Below are positions 1 through 7,829 of a DNA stretch of 11,134 nt, in pieces. This stretch comes from Gammaproteobacteria bacterium (GTDB lineage Bacteria; Pseudomonadota; Gammaproteobacteria; Arenicellales; Arenicellaceae). Below the pieces are notes generated by a model. That model saw only the letters and a list, made by a program, of their open reading frames with translations. It was not told the DNA's origin and made no database searches. Every line of letters starts with the position of its first letter. Position 1 is the stretch's first letter. The position numbers were made by a program, and so were the translations under genes. The stretch lies in contig DNHK01000266.1 of the NCBI GenBank assembly GCA_003485905.1, positions 1 to 11,134 on the forward strand, given 5' to 3'.

Positions 1-1993
1 TTTGAAACATTTTATTGCGAATGGGTATGCAAGTTTCCACTCGCTTATTTAGATTTCGCGGCATCCAGTCGGCACTCGATATATAAACCTTGGGTTTATC
101 TTTATTTCGAAAATAATATACGCGGTCATGTTCTAAAAACTGGCCGAGTACCGACCTTACTCGTATGTTATCGGATAGCCCTTTAATTCCAGGGCGCAAT
201 GTACATATGCCACGGACAATCAAATCTATTTGAACCCCGGCTTGGGAAGCACGATACAGTGCCTTTACTAATGTCTGGCTAGCTAGGCCGTTCATTTTGG
301 CGATAACTCTAGCCTGACGACCTTGAGATGCTTCAACCATTTCCTGCCGGATAGATTCTAGCAGCAAGCCAAGGATTCCTTCTGGGGATTGTACTAGCAC
401 CACTGGACGTACTCCGAGATTCTGGGTGGTCAGCTGAATAAAGAGACTTTGTACGTCCTGAGTGATTTCCTTGTCGCAAGTAAAATAACCATAGTCCGTA
501 TAGGCTCGCGCTGTGCCGGGATGGTAATTTCCGGTACTTAAATGCGCGTACTTAATCAGTTGGCCATTCTCGCGTCGTACGATCAACATCATTTTGGCAT
601 GGGTTTTTTGTCCGACCATTCCGTAGACCACATGTACGCCAGCAGCCTGGAGTTGGCTGGCGATGGATATATTGTTTTCTTCATCGAATCGCGCCATAAG
701 CTCAATTACAGCTGTGACCTCTTTACCTCGTTGAGCAGCAGCCTTTAGAATCTCTAATATAGGTGAGTCTTTTCCGGTCCGATACAAAGTTTGTTTTATT
801 GACAAAACGTCAGGGTCCTCACTCGCTTGTCGCAATAAATCTAATACCGGGGAAAAAGACTCAAACGGCTGATGAATGAGAAGTTCCTCATGTTTGAGTG
901 CATCAAATATAGAACTATGTTTTTGCAGCATTCGAGGTGTTTTGATGGTGTGCGCAGGATATCTGAAGCGATCTCCGGGGACTAAATCTGTTAAACCTAT
1001 TAACCGGTTTAAATTTACTGGTCCGTTGACCTGAAAAATTAGCTCATCAGGGAGTTGAAACTGATTTTGTAAGAATTCAACCAGGTAGTCGGGGCAATCG
1101 TTGCTGACTTCAAGTCGAATTGCATCGCCATAACTTCTATGTGGAAGCTCACCTTGAAGGGCATTTAGTAAATCGTCTACTTCTTCTGGGTCGACATACA
1201 GGTTACTGTTTCTGGTAACCCGAAAACTATAAACGCCTTTTACATCCAAACCTGGAAACAAGAGGCCGGTACTCGCGTGAATCAAGGATGCTAGAAAGGC
1301 AAAATTTGTCTCTTTGCGTGGACTGATGGTTTTTGGAATTGGGATTAAGCGGGGTAATGTTCTGGGGGCTGGAATAATAGCGATATCCAGTGATCGATTT
1401 CTGGCGCTAGCAGTAGCTTCACCTGAGCTCTTTTCTTCAATAGCGGTTACTAGTCGGGCAGGGTCGTGAAGCTCCACAATTAGGCACAGTCCTTTATTAA
1501 TTGTTTTAGGAAAAGGATGCGCTGGGTCCAGCCGAATCGGCGTAACTACTGGTAATATATTGTCCTTGAACCAGCTACGTGCCCATTCGGTTTGTATATC
1601 GCTAAATTCATTTACCCGAGTAAAGTTAATTTTATTCGATGCTAGTTCAGGAATTAGCTCCTGGTTTAAGCACATATACTGATTTTGGATGAGCTTGCGC
1701 GTACGTTTGGTACACAAGTGAAAGATATCTTCTGGCGTTAATCCATCCGGTCCAGTGTCTTGTAATCCGAGATCTACTTGCTGTTTGATTGCCGCAAGCC
1801 TTATTTCAAAAAACTCGTCCAAATTTGAAGATGAAATACATAGGAACTTAAAGCGTTCGAGCAATGGAATTTCGGGGTCTCTAGCCATTTCGAGTACCCG
1901 CTCGTTAAATGCCAAGAGAGACGTTTCTACGTTACTGTAAAAATCCTTACTGGAAAGTGCTGGTTCTTGCAATTTGTTCTCGGCTAAGCGCAT
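1..1993 (-). CDS. ppk1: Polyphosphate kinase PPK1 (3' end cut by window edge)
   Basis: Makes inorganic polyphosphate from the gamma-phosphate of ATP, reversibly, through a phosphohistidine intermediate. Reading leftward from the ATG at 1993-1991, 664 codons are open to the edge. An in-frame TAG lies five codons upstream (2008-2006), which supports this start. Visible landmarks are SSNLDEFFEIR at about residues 54-64 (N-terminal domain), TLYR with R405 and ARFDEEN with R435 (the two arginines matching E. coli R375 and R405), KTHAKM with H465, and YAHLSTGNYH with H484. The two histidines are 19 residues apart, as in E. coli (H435/H454), so H465 is the likely phosphorylated residue. The last readable motif is MPRNLNKRVE, after which E. 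coli PPK has roughly 50 more residues, so only the extreme C-terminus is missing. It is divergent from the DAHP synthase gene, and no ppx is seen on this side. No frameshift was seen. Family assignment is secure. Confidence 0.96.
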   Translation of the reverse strand, partial: MRLAENKLQEPALSSKDFYSNVETSLLAFNERVLEMARDPEIPLLERFKFLCISSSNLDEFFEIRLAAIKQQVDLGLQDTGPDGLTPEDIFHLCTKRTRKLIQNQYMCLNQELIPELASNKINFTRVNEFSDIQTEWARSWFKDNILPVVTPIRLDPAHPFPKTINKGLCLIVELHDPARLVTAIEEKSSGEATASARNRSLDIAIIPAPRTLPRLIPIPKTISPRKETNFAFLASLIHASTGLLFPGLDVKGVYSFRVTRNSNLYVDPEEVDDLLNALQGELPHRSYGDAIRLEVSNDCPDYLVEFLQNQFQLPDELIFQVNGPVNLNRLIGLTDLVPGDRFRYPAHTIKTPRMLQKHSSIFDALKHEELLIHQPFESFSPVLDLLRQASEDPDVLSIKQTLYRTGKDSPILEILKAAAQRGKEVTAVIELMARFDEENNISIASQLQAAGVHVVYGMVGQKTHAKMMLIVRRENGQLIKYAHLSTGNYHPGTARAYTDYGYFTCDKEITQDVQSLFIQLTTQNLGVRPVVLVQSPEGILGLLLESIRQEMVEASQGRQARVIAKMNGLASQTLVKALYRASQAGVQIDLIVRGICTLRPGIKGLSDNIRVRSVLGQFLEHDRVYYFRNKDKPKVYISSADWMPRNLNKRVETCIPIRNKMFQ

Positions 1994-2177
1994 TGGTTCT
2001 ACTTGCTAAAATGTAACTAGAATCGTTTATCTACAGTATTCGATAGCATAGTATACGAATGTGGCAATTTACATACACTAGTTTTCGAATTGTCTGTAAA
2101 CTACGCATCCCTTTGATTTGGCAGTCTTAATAGTAAGGCCAATAATGGCCCGAATGCCGAGAGTGAGTTTTCGAATA
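1994..2177. promoter_or_regulatory. Divergent ppk1/aroG intergenic region with inverted repeats
   Basis: This AT-rich gap must hold the promoters of both divergent genes. Two inverted repeats are visible. The first has arms at 2038-2042 and 2056-2060 (ATTCG/CGAAT, 13-base spacer). The second has arms at 2068-2077 and 2091-2100 (TTTACATACA/TGTCTGTAAA, 9 of 10 positions complementary, 13-base spacer). A TATACT that could be a -10 for ppk1 lies on the minus strand at 2055-2050, but I see no good -35 for it. For aroG no convincing sigma-70 pair stands out. The repeats may be operators or transcript hairpins; that is inference. Confidence 0.4.
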
Positions 2178-3251
2178 ATGCAACAGACAGATGATTTACG
2201 AATAGTTGGCACTCAGGAGTTGGTGCCTCCCAATATTCTCTTACAGCAAGTATCCATTTCTGAGCAGGCGGCCGAGGTAGTTGCTGCAGGGCGTAACGGG
2301 ATTCACAATATACTCGCAGGAACGGACGACCGACTGCTTGTTATTGTTGGGCCATGTTCCATTCATGATCCTAAGTCGGCATTAGAGTATGCCGGACGAT
2401 TGTTAGAGATGAAGAATGCGCTTCAAGACGACTTGCAAATAGTGATGCGAGTATATTTTGAAAAGCCAAGAACAACGGTCGGTTGGAAGGGGCTAATTAA
2501 TGACCCTGATCTTGATGAAAGTTTTCAGATTCAGAAAGGTCTCACTATTGCCAGGACACTATTGCGCGATATTAACGAGATGGGCCTGCCGGTGGGTAGT
2601 GAGTATCTGGATTTGATCACGCCTCAGTACACTGGCGACCTTGTGTCATGGGGCGCCATTGGGGCTCGTACCACTGAAAGTCAGTGTCATCGTGAGTTAG
2701 CTTCGGGTTTGTCTTGTCCTGTTGGATTTAAGAACGGAACCAGTGGAAATTTGCAAATTGCTGTTGATGCTATAGGCGCTAGTAATAACCCACATATATT
2801 TCTTTCTGTAACTAAAGAAGGGCGAACCGCGATTTTTAATAGTGCCGGAAATTCCGACTGCCACATCATACTTCGAGGGGGCAGCAGTGGAGTTAATTAT
2901 CAACCAGAGCAGATTTTGAGTGCAGAAGCTGCCTTGGAAAAAGCCGGATTACCAAAAAAAATCATGATTGATTTTAGTCATGCCAACAGTGAAAAACAGC
3001 ACCAAAAGCAAATCGAAGTGGCTAAAAACGTTGGTGATCAAATAGCGGGTGGAAGTAGTAGCATATTTGGAGTAATGATTGAATCGCATTTGGTTGCGGG
3101 GAATCAGAAAGTGAAACCCGGTGAGCCGCTAACCTATGGTCAGAGCATCACGGATGCTTGCTTGTCGATGGAAGATACCGATGCTGTGCTGCATGGGCTG
3201 GCGAAGTCAGTACGTGATCGACGCTTAAAAACCGATCCAAGTAGAGTATAG
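2178..3251 (+). CDS. aroG: 3-deoxy-7-phosphoheptulonate (DAHP) synthase, class I, AroG-like
   Basis: Condenses phosphoenolpyruvate with erythrose 4-phosphate, the first step of the shikimate pathway in the cytoplasm. With the ATG at 2178 the protein has 357 residues and begins MQQTDDLRI, matching the start of E. coli AroG (350 residues). The metal ligands are all present: C60 (GPCSIHD), H268 (DFSHAN), E302 (IESHL) and D326 (ITDAC). RVYFEKPRTTVGWKG (91-105) and GARTTESQ (162-169) form the substrate site. LDLITPQY (144-151) carries D145 and P149, the positions linked to feedback inhibition in AroG, and resembles the Phe-sensitive enzyme more than AroF or AroH; the inhibitor is inferred. The frame is open further upstream. 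ATG 2145 has a TAAGG six bases before it, and ATG 2154 or TTG 2118 are also possible, giving up to 20 extra residues that the family does not need. The stop is 12 bases before the next gene, suggesting co-transcription. Confidence 0.95.
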   Translation: MQQTDDLRIVGTQELVPPNILLQQVSISEQAAEVVAAGRNGIHNILAGTDDRLLVIVGPCSIHDPKSALEYAGRLLEMKNALQDDLQIVMRVYFEKPRTTVGWKGLINDPDLDESFQIQKGLTIARTLLRDINEMGLPVGSEYLDLITPQYTGDLVSWGAIGARTTESQCHRELASGLSCPVGFKNGTSGNLQIAVDAIGASNNPHIFLSVTKEGRTAIFNSAGNSDCHIILRGGSSGVNYQPEQILSAEAALEKAGLPKKIMIDFSHANSEKQHQKQIEVAKNVGDQIAGGSSSIFGVMIESHLVAGNQKVKPGEPLTYGQSITDACLSMEDTDAVLHGLAKSVRDRRLKTDPSRV

Positions 3252-3263
3252 AACAACGCACCT

Positions 3264-3611
3264 GTGAAGTTTTACCAATATAAAAATTGTAGTACGTGTC
3301 GTAAGGCGCAAAAATTTCTCGACTCTCGAGGTGTTGCGTATGAGTCTATAGATATAACGACTCAGCCACCCTCAGAAGATGAGTTAAGTGCAATGCTTGC
3401 TCATCAAAATGGTGAGCTTCGAAAGCTATTTAACACTTCGGGCTTACAGTACAGAGAGCTGGGTATGAAGGATCGCTTGGCCAATATGAGTGCTGCTGAA
3501 GCTATTACACTGCTGTCTGGAAATGGGAAATTGATTAAACGACCGTTTTTATTAGGGGACACCTTGGGCTTGGTTGGTTATAAACAAGCTGATTGGGAAA
3601 ATTCGATTTAG
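3264..3611 (+). CDS. Small ArsC/Spx-superfamily CxxC protein (YusI-like)
   Basis: A 115-residue thioredoxin-fold protein of the ArsC/Spx superfamily, starting at GTG 3264. It carries C9-S-T-C12 near the N-terminus (KNCSTCRKAQ), LFNTSG at 55-60, YRELGMKDRL at 63-72 and IKRPF at 91-95, a pattern closest to what I remember of Bacillus YusI. The RP motif (R93-P94) and C9 are typical of the superfamily. A second cysteine three residues later is typical of Spx-like members and not of glutaredoxin-coupled plasmid ArsC, so calling this an arsenate reductase would be unsafe. It is also not demonstrably an RNA-polymerase-binding Spx. The gene sits 12 bases behind the DAHP synthase, with little ribosome-binding sequence of its own, so it is probably translated from the same mRNA. 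Physiological role unknown; a thiol-redox role is inference. Confidence 0.85.
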   Translation: MKFYQYKNCSTCRKAQKFLDSRGVAYESIDITTQPPSEDELSAMLAHQNGELRKLFNTSGLQYRELGMKDRLANMSAAEAITLLSGNGKLIKRPFLLGDTLGLVGYKQADWENSI

Positions 3612-3666
3612 CGAACTATCGAGCTCATCAAGTGCTTCAGCCTTCTTAGAGCCTAAGACAAAACCA

Positions 3667-4272
3667 TTAAGCTTTGGTGAACATATACAGTGCAATTTCA
3701 CCAAGTAGGTTAGGGAAAAATCTCAAGCCTGTAGATGTTTCGTGTTTGTAATTTACTGCACGACGATCAAGAATTTTAATTCCTTCTTCCGCACACAGTA
3801 TTTCGAAATCTTTTAGCGTGCACATGTGAATATTTGGTGTATTGAACCAACTATTTGGTAGGTGGCGGCTTACTGGCATTCGCCCGCCAAACCCAAGTTG
3901 CGCACGCACTTTCCAGTGACCAAAATTAGGGAAAGAGACGATGCCTGTCTGTCCGACCCGAAGCATTTCTTTTAGCAGCTGGCGCGGGCTTTTCATCGCC
4001 TGTAGCGTTAAAGATAACACTACATAATCGAAAGAATCGTCATCAAAACCAGCTAACCCTTGATTCAGGTTTAGCTGGATCACATTTACACCGTTTTTTA
4101 CGCAGAGGGGTATTGCTTCGGGGTTTATCTCGACCCCATAGCCAGATACAGATTTATCGCTTAGTCGTTTTAGAAGTTCTCCGTCTTCGCAGCCAAGATC
4201 AAGTACTCGAGTGTTTGGTTCAATCCATTTAGTTATTATGTCGAAATCGGGGCGTTTAATCTGCGGGATCAT
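3667..4272 (-). CDS. metW: Methionine biosynthesis protein MetW
   Basis: A 201-residue class I SAM-dependent methyltransferase-fold protein that accompanies MetX in many proteobacteria and is thought to support the homoserine acylation step; no methyl acceptor is established that I know of. The SAM-binding motif I is [12 protein letters not shown] (23-34), with the acidic E48 at the end of the second strand ([10 protein letters not shown]). [13 protein letters not shown] (81-93) and SFPNFGHW (113-120) are typical of MetW. The length is normal. Its ATG overlaps the metX stop by four bases (ATGA, 4272-4269), so translation of the two is very likely coupled. It is the last gene of the leftward cluster and converges on the CxxC protein gene, with 55 bases between the two stops. 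A 6-bp inverted repeat in that gap (3644-3658) lacks a T-run and is not a clear terminator. Confidence 0.95.
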   Translation of the reverse strand: MIPQIKRPDFDIITKWIEPNTRVLDLGCEDGELLKRLSDKSVSGYGVEINPEAIPLCVKNGVNVIQLNLNQGLAGFDDDSFDYVVLSLTLQAMKSPRQLLKEMLRVGQTGIVSFPNFGHWKVRAQLGFGGRMPVSRHLPNSWFNTPNIHMCTLKDFEILCAEEGIKILDRRAVNYKHETSTGLRFFPNLLGEIALYMFTKA

Positions 4273-5438
4273 TTGGGGCCTCCGTCCGGTATATCTAACG
4301 TGCTTTCGAACACTTGATCCATATAGGCGTAAAAAACATTTAGATAATCGGGTATTTCAAGCAGAAAGGCGTCGTGACCTTGGGAGGCGGTAATTTCTGC
4401 GTATGTAACGTTTAGGTCATTGTCGTGGATTGCTTTAACTATCTCGCGTGAGCGTTCAACCGTAAATCGCCAATCGCTAGTAAAGGATATGACTAAAAAA
4501 TTGCATACAGCTGGGGCCATTGCACGGCTGAGATTGCCTTCATGTGCTTCGGCAGGATCGTAATAGTCCAGAGCTTTTGTCATTAACAAATACGTGTTTG
4601 CATCAAATGATTGTGCGAAACGATCACCTTGATAACGCAAATAACTTTCGACTTCGAATTCCGGGTTGTAATTAAATCCGATACTTTCTATGTCTCTTAG
4701 ATTGCGGCCAAATTTTTCGGCCATTAGATCATCTGATAAATAGGTGATATGACCTAGCATCCGAGCGACGCGCAGCCCCCGTGACGGGACGGTATTCTTC
4801 TCATAATACCTCCCATCATAGAATTCACTGTCGGTTCGAATTGCCTGACGGGCGACATCATTGAACGCGATATTTTGTGCACTCAATTTTGGTGTTGAAG
4901 CGATGATGCAGCTGTGTTTTATGCGCGAAGGGTAATCAATACTCCATTGCATTGCCTGCATTCCACCAAGACTTCCGCCAATTACCGCCGCCCACACGTC
5001 GATTTTTAGGCGATCAGCGACCATCGATTGTACGGTGACCCAATCTTCAACTGTGACCATCGGAAAGTCAGGGCCGTAAGGTTGATTAGTAGCTGGGTTA
5101 ATACTGGCAGGGCCAGTGCTACCTTGAAAACCGCCTAAATTATTCGTGCAAATAACGAAAAATCTATTCGTATCTATCGGTTTTCCGGGTCCAATTAGGT
5201 TGTTCCACCAGCCGGAATGAGGGTCTTCGGCACTATGATAGCCCGCTGCATGGTGGTCACCGCTAAGTGCATGACAAATTAGAATTGCATTCGTATTGTT
5301 GCTGTTTAACTTTCCGTAGCATTCGTAAACCACATCAAATTGCTCGAGATGGTCGCCACTTTTAAGTTGTACCCGTTCGGTAAAATGCAGGGTCTGAGGC
5401 GAAACAATGCCAATAGAATTATTTGTTTTAGGATTCAC
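4269..5438 (-). CDS. metX: Homoserine O-acyltransferase MetX
   Basis: Activates homoserine by acyl transfer from acetyl-CoA or succinyl-CoA, the committed step to methionine. It is a 389-residue alpha/beta hydrolase-fold protein starting at GTG 5438; the VSPQTLHF segment near residues 12-19 fits the Pseudomonas-type N-terminus. The catalytic triad is visible as S156 in GGSLGG, D322 in SDW and H355 in [25 protein letters not shown] (97-115) and [16 protein letters not shown] (185-200) are family blocks. MetX enzymes of gammaproteobacteria that sit beside metW have been reported to use succinyl-CoA in several cases, so the usual label acetyltransferase may be wrong here; the sequence alone does not settle it for me. 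It lies 14 bases after yggT and overlaps metW by four bases. No regulatory leader fits in that gap, so control must come from further upstream. Confidence 0.96.
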   Translation of the reverse strand: MNPKTNNSIGIVSPQTLHFTERVQLKSGDHLEQFDVVYECYGKLNSNNTNAILICHALSGDHHAAGYHSAEDPHSGWWNNLIGPGKPIDTNRFFVICTNNLGGFQGSTGPASINPATNQPYGPDFPMVTVEDWVTVQSMVADRLKIDVWAAVIGGSLGGMQAMQWSIDYPSRIKHSCIIASTPKLSAQNIAFNDVARQAIRTDSEFYDGRYYEKNTVPSRGLRVARMLGHITYLSDDLMAEKFGRNLRDIESIGFNYNPEFEVESYLRYQGDRFAQSFDANTYLLMTKALDYYDPAEAHEGNLSRAMAPAVCNFLVISFTSDWRFTVERSREIVKAIHDNDLNVTYAEITASQGHDAFLLEIPDYLNVFYAYMDQVFESTLDIPDGGPK

Positions 5439-5452
5439 GACTTAATGTGTTT

Positions 5453-6031
5453 TTACATGTACTGCTGTGCAAGGGCATACAGTGGTGCAATTGCTAGCAT
5501 TTGCGTAAGGTTTAAAAATACGAATACCAGAATTGGCGATAAATCAATGCCTCCAAAATCAGGGATGATTCTGCGAGCAGTTGACATTAGTGGTTCAGAC
5601 AAAGCGTACACCGGGGACATAATTGGGTTATAGGCAGCGTGAGGAGCAACCCAACTCGCAATAATGCGAATTATCATTGCCCCCATAAAAATATAGACAG
5701 ATAGCTTAAGCAATTCAGCTAACGTGTAAATAAACAGACCAAGTGGCGCTGCTTGAGCACCGGCAATCGAAAGAAGCAGCCAAGTTTTTACGAACGAAAA
5801 AGCAATTGTCGCGAATAAGGTTGCGAAGTCTAGCCCCATAAAGCCCGGGATAATGCGTCGAAGGGGTAAAACGACTGGATTAGTGAATTTCACCAAGAAT
5901 TCGCCAATCGGGTTGTAAAAATCTCCGCGAACCCACTGCATCATAAATCTCAGCAGTAGAGCAAAAATAAAAAGCCCGAGAAAAACGTCGATAAGATAGG
6001 ACGTTGCATTGCCAATGTAGGGGTTATTCAT
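5453..6031 (-). CDS. yggT: YggT-family integral membrane protein
   Basis: A 192-residue inner-membrane protein made of two YggT repeats. Each repeat has hydrophobic segments followed by the pattern NP...P...RRIIP..GGID or similar: first at about 28-72 (R28, YNP 39-41, LRRIIPGFMGLD 57-68), second at about 122-168 (R122, YNP 134-136, ARRIIPDFGGID 152-163). Four membrane segments are likely, near residues 10-34, 66-92, 97-128 and 163-187. The molecular function is not firmly known; links to osmotic or ion stress and to cell-division or envelope maintenance have been suggested for relatives. The ATG at 6031 has no strong ribosome-binding site, but its first residues (MNNPYIGNATSYLID) fit the family. 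It sits between proC (50 bases upstream) and metX (14 bases downstream), as in Pseudomonas. Confidence 0.93.
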   Translation of the reverse strand: MNNPYIGNATSYLIDVFLGLFIFALLLRFMMQWVRGDFYNPIGEFLVKFTNPVVLPLRRIIPGFMGLDFATLFATIAFSFVKTWLLLSIAGAQAAPLGLFIYTLAELLKLSVYIFMGAMIIRIIASWVAPHAAYNPIMSPVYALSEPLMSTARRIIPDFGGIDLSPILVFVFLNLTQMLAIAPLYALAQQYM

Positions 6032-6081
6032 AAAAGTGTATTCAGGTCTATAAGGGGGTTAAATAGTATTGGTGTGTTTGG

Positions 6082-6897
6082 CTAATGACTAAATTCTTCG
6101 GCCATTGCCTCTGAGCGTTTCTGCGCAGCATCGAATGCTTCGGCGATAATTTCTGGTACCTCTCGATTATTTAGCACCTCCATCGCTTTTGCCGTGGTTC
6201 CACCGGGAGAGGTTACTTTTTGAATTAGAGTTGTTAGGTCATCATCTGATAACTTCGCAAGTGTCGCTGCACCTATTGCGGTTTGCATAGCCAGTTCGTT
6301 TGCTACGGCCTCACTCAGGCCAGCTTGTATGGCCTTATCTACAAGCGCTTTGATAAATAACATGAAGTAAGCGGGGCCGCTACCGGAAAGCGCGGTAACG
6401 ATATCGAGATCTGACTCCCGGTTGACCCATGTTGAAATACCAACGGCGTTAAGCATTGATTCTGCGATTTCTTTTTGTTCGTTATTGACGCTCGCGCTAG
6501 CGTATAAGGCGCTAGCGCCATAACCGACCAATGCTGGCGTGTTTGGCATAACGCGAACAACCGGATTGTGTGTGCCAAGCCAAGCTTGGAGGCTTTCAAT
6601 ACTTATTCCAGCAGCTATTGATATAAATAGCGTTTGATCTTGATAACCCTCTAGCTGCTGAACCACATCGGACATTAGTTGAGGTTTTACCGCAAGAACT
6701 ATTACGTCAGCATTTTGGCAAACAATATTATTGTCCGCGGTTACCTGCACGCCGAATAGATCTATTAGTTCATTTCGTCGTTCATCCCTTGGTTCGGCGA
6801 CAATGATATTACTGGCCGGAACCGTATCAGGGATTAACCCGCCGATGAGGCTGGCAGCCATATTTCCACCGCCTATAAACCCAGCATTAATTTGCAT
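6082..6897 (-). CDS. proC: Pyrroline-5-carboxylate reductase
   Basis: Reduces 1-pyrroline-5-carboxylate to proline with NAD(P)H, the last step of proline synthesis. It has 271 residues, the normal family length. The N-terminal Rossmann fold shows FIGGGNMA (7-14), VLAVKPQ (67-73) and SIAAGIS (93-99). VMPNTPALVGYG (116-127) follows. The helical C-terminal dimer domain has ALSGSGPAYF (169-178) and the signature VTSPGGTT (228-235). The start is the ATG at 6897, preceded by AGAAG five bases away. A candidate promoter lies at 6934-6963 in the 135-base gap behind yggS. Neighbouring yggS and proC are a classic pair in many bacteria. Confidence 0.97.
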   Translation of the reverse strand: MQINAGFIGGGNMAASLIGGLIPDTVPASNIIVAEPRDERRNELIDLFGVQVTADNNIVCQNADVIVLAVKPQLMSDVVQQLEGYQDQTLFISIAAGISIESLQAWLGTHNPVVRVMPNTPALVGYGASALYASASVNNEQKEIAESMLNAVGISTWVNRESDLDIVTALSGSGPAYFMLFIKALVDKAIQAGLSEAVANELAMQTAIGAATLAKLSDDDLTTLIQKVTSPGGTTAKAMEVLNNREVPEIIAEAFDAAQKRSEAMAEEFSH

Positions 6898-6933
6898 ATA
6901 GCTTCTATAAAAGTTCTGTCATTCAAGTTGTGT

Positions 6934-6963
6934 ATTGTAGGGCGGAAGTGCGGCCTAGGCCAA
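6934..6963 (-). promoter_or_regulatory. Candidate sigma-70 promoter upstream of proC
   Basis: Read on the minus strand, TTGGCC (6963-6958) and TACAAT (6939-6934) are separated by 18 bases. The -10 matches five of six consensus positions; the -35 is weaker. It lies about 36 bases before the proC ATG and would let proC-yggT-metX-metW be transcribed independently of yggS. The -35 overlaps a perfect 10-base palindrome, GGCCTAGGCC (6952-6961), and abuts AACCG/CGGTT arms (6962-6966, 6972-6976), which could be protein-binding sites. Prediction from sequence match only. Confidence 0.35.
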
Positions 6964-7032
6964 CCGTCATTCGGTTATCTTATTAGACTTTACTTGATTG
7001 TTAGAACTGAGATCCTGATCTGGATTGCAAAA

Positions 7033-7722
7033 TTAAGATCTGGGACCAAATAGATCACTACCGATACGGACGTGTGTCGCACCGGACTGAATAGCTGCTT
7101 CTAGGTCGGCGGACATACCCATTGATAAGGAATCAAAGTGCGGACCGATTTCGCTGGCAAGTTGTTTATGGCAAGCGGTGACTCTGCCAAATACTTTTTG
7201 CTGTTCCAGCGCACTTTCTCGTGGTTTGGGTATTGCCATTAGACCTCGTAGCTTTAAGTTAGGGAGTAACTCTATTTGATTTGCCAGTAGAGGTAGGTCT
7301 TGCATTGACACACCGGATTTTTGCGGTTCATCGTCAATGTTTACTTGAATTAGAACGTTTAGCTCGAAAGAGTGCCGCGCGCGGTGCTCTGATAGGCGGC
7401 GGGCTATCTTGAGTCGATCTATTGTGTGGACCCAGTCAAAATGCTCTGCAATGGAATCAGTTTTGTTGCTCTGGATGGCGCCAATAAAATGCCAGCAGAC
7501 ATTAAGGTGTTGAAGTACTTGTATTTTTTTAATCGATTCTTGCAAATAGTTTTCGCCAAAGTGAGTGATCCCGGCTTTTGCTGCTTGTTCGATTTTTTCG
7601 GAGGGTTGGGTTTTGCTGGCAGCGATTAACGTAACTTTGTTTGCTTCAAATCCTGCAGCTCTTTCAGCGTCTGAGATTCTATCTTTAAGCTTATGAAAAC
7701 GTGAATTAAAATCGTTTTTCAT
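7033..7722 (-). CDS. yggS: PLP homeostasis protein YggS (PLPBP family)
   Basis: A 229-residue cytoplasmic TIM-barrel protein that binds pyridoxal 5'-phosphate without known catalysis and keeps vitamin B6 and amino/keto-acid pools balanced. K37 in LIAASKTQ is the Schiff-base lysine, equivalent to E. coli K36. FGENYLQE (55-62), WHFIGAIQSNK (77-87), SMGMSADLEAAI (200-211) and VRIGSDLFG (218-226) are the other PLP-site blocks. In many relatives the third block reads IGHLQSNK or IGPLQSNK, so the GAIQ here is a small variation. The ATG at 7722 is the natural start. It is divergent from pilT with 107 bases between, and lies upstream of proC on the same strand. Confidence 0.96.
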   Translation of the reverse strand: MKNDFNSRFHKLKDRISDAERAAGFEANKVTLIAASKTQPSEKIEQAAKAGITHFGENYLQESIKKIQVLQHLNVCWHFIGAIQSNKTDSIAEHFDWVHTIDRLKIARRLSEHRARHSFELNVLIQVNIDDEPQKSGVSMQDLPLLANQIELLPNLKLRGLMAIPKPRESALEQQKVFGRVTACHKQLASEIGPHFDSLSMGMSADLEAAIQSGATHVRIGSDLFGPRS

Positions 7723-7731
7723 ATGTAGCGC

Positions 7732-7759
7732 TTGTCACTAAATTGGGACACGGTATACT
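7732..7759 (+). promoter_or_regulatory. Probable sigma-70 promoter of pilT-pilU
   Basis: TTGTCA (7732-7737) and TATACT (7754-7759) each match the sigma-70 consensus at five of six positions, with a 16-base spacer. This gives an expected start of transcription near 7766, about 64 bases before the pilT ATG. The palindromic GTATAC in the -10 also offers TATACC on the opposite strand (7758-7753), with a poor -35, which could serve yggS. If both are used the two promoters would overlap back to back. Confidence 0.55.
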
Positions 7760-7829
7760 CTTAAATTGTTCGCCTGAACCGAAGTTCCAGAGTCGGTAAA
7801 GGAAATGATAACAGGTCTTCTGGGAAGGT

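Noticed and set aside
3264..3611. Labelling the small CxxC protein as arsenate reductase
   Set aside because: It has a second cysteine three residues after C9 and no other arsenic gene nearby; superfamily membership alone does not support that activity.
3644..3658. Six-base-pair hairpin TCTTAG-AGC-CTAAGA between the CxxC protein gene and metW as a terminator
   Set aside because: The stem is short and AT-rich and is followed by no T-run on either strand; it could be chance.
5340..5633. 97-codon open frame on the plus strand over the start of metX and the end of yggT
   Set aside because: It lies opposite two well-conserved genes, has no family resemblance and no ribosome-binding site; it is a shadow frame.
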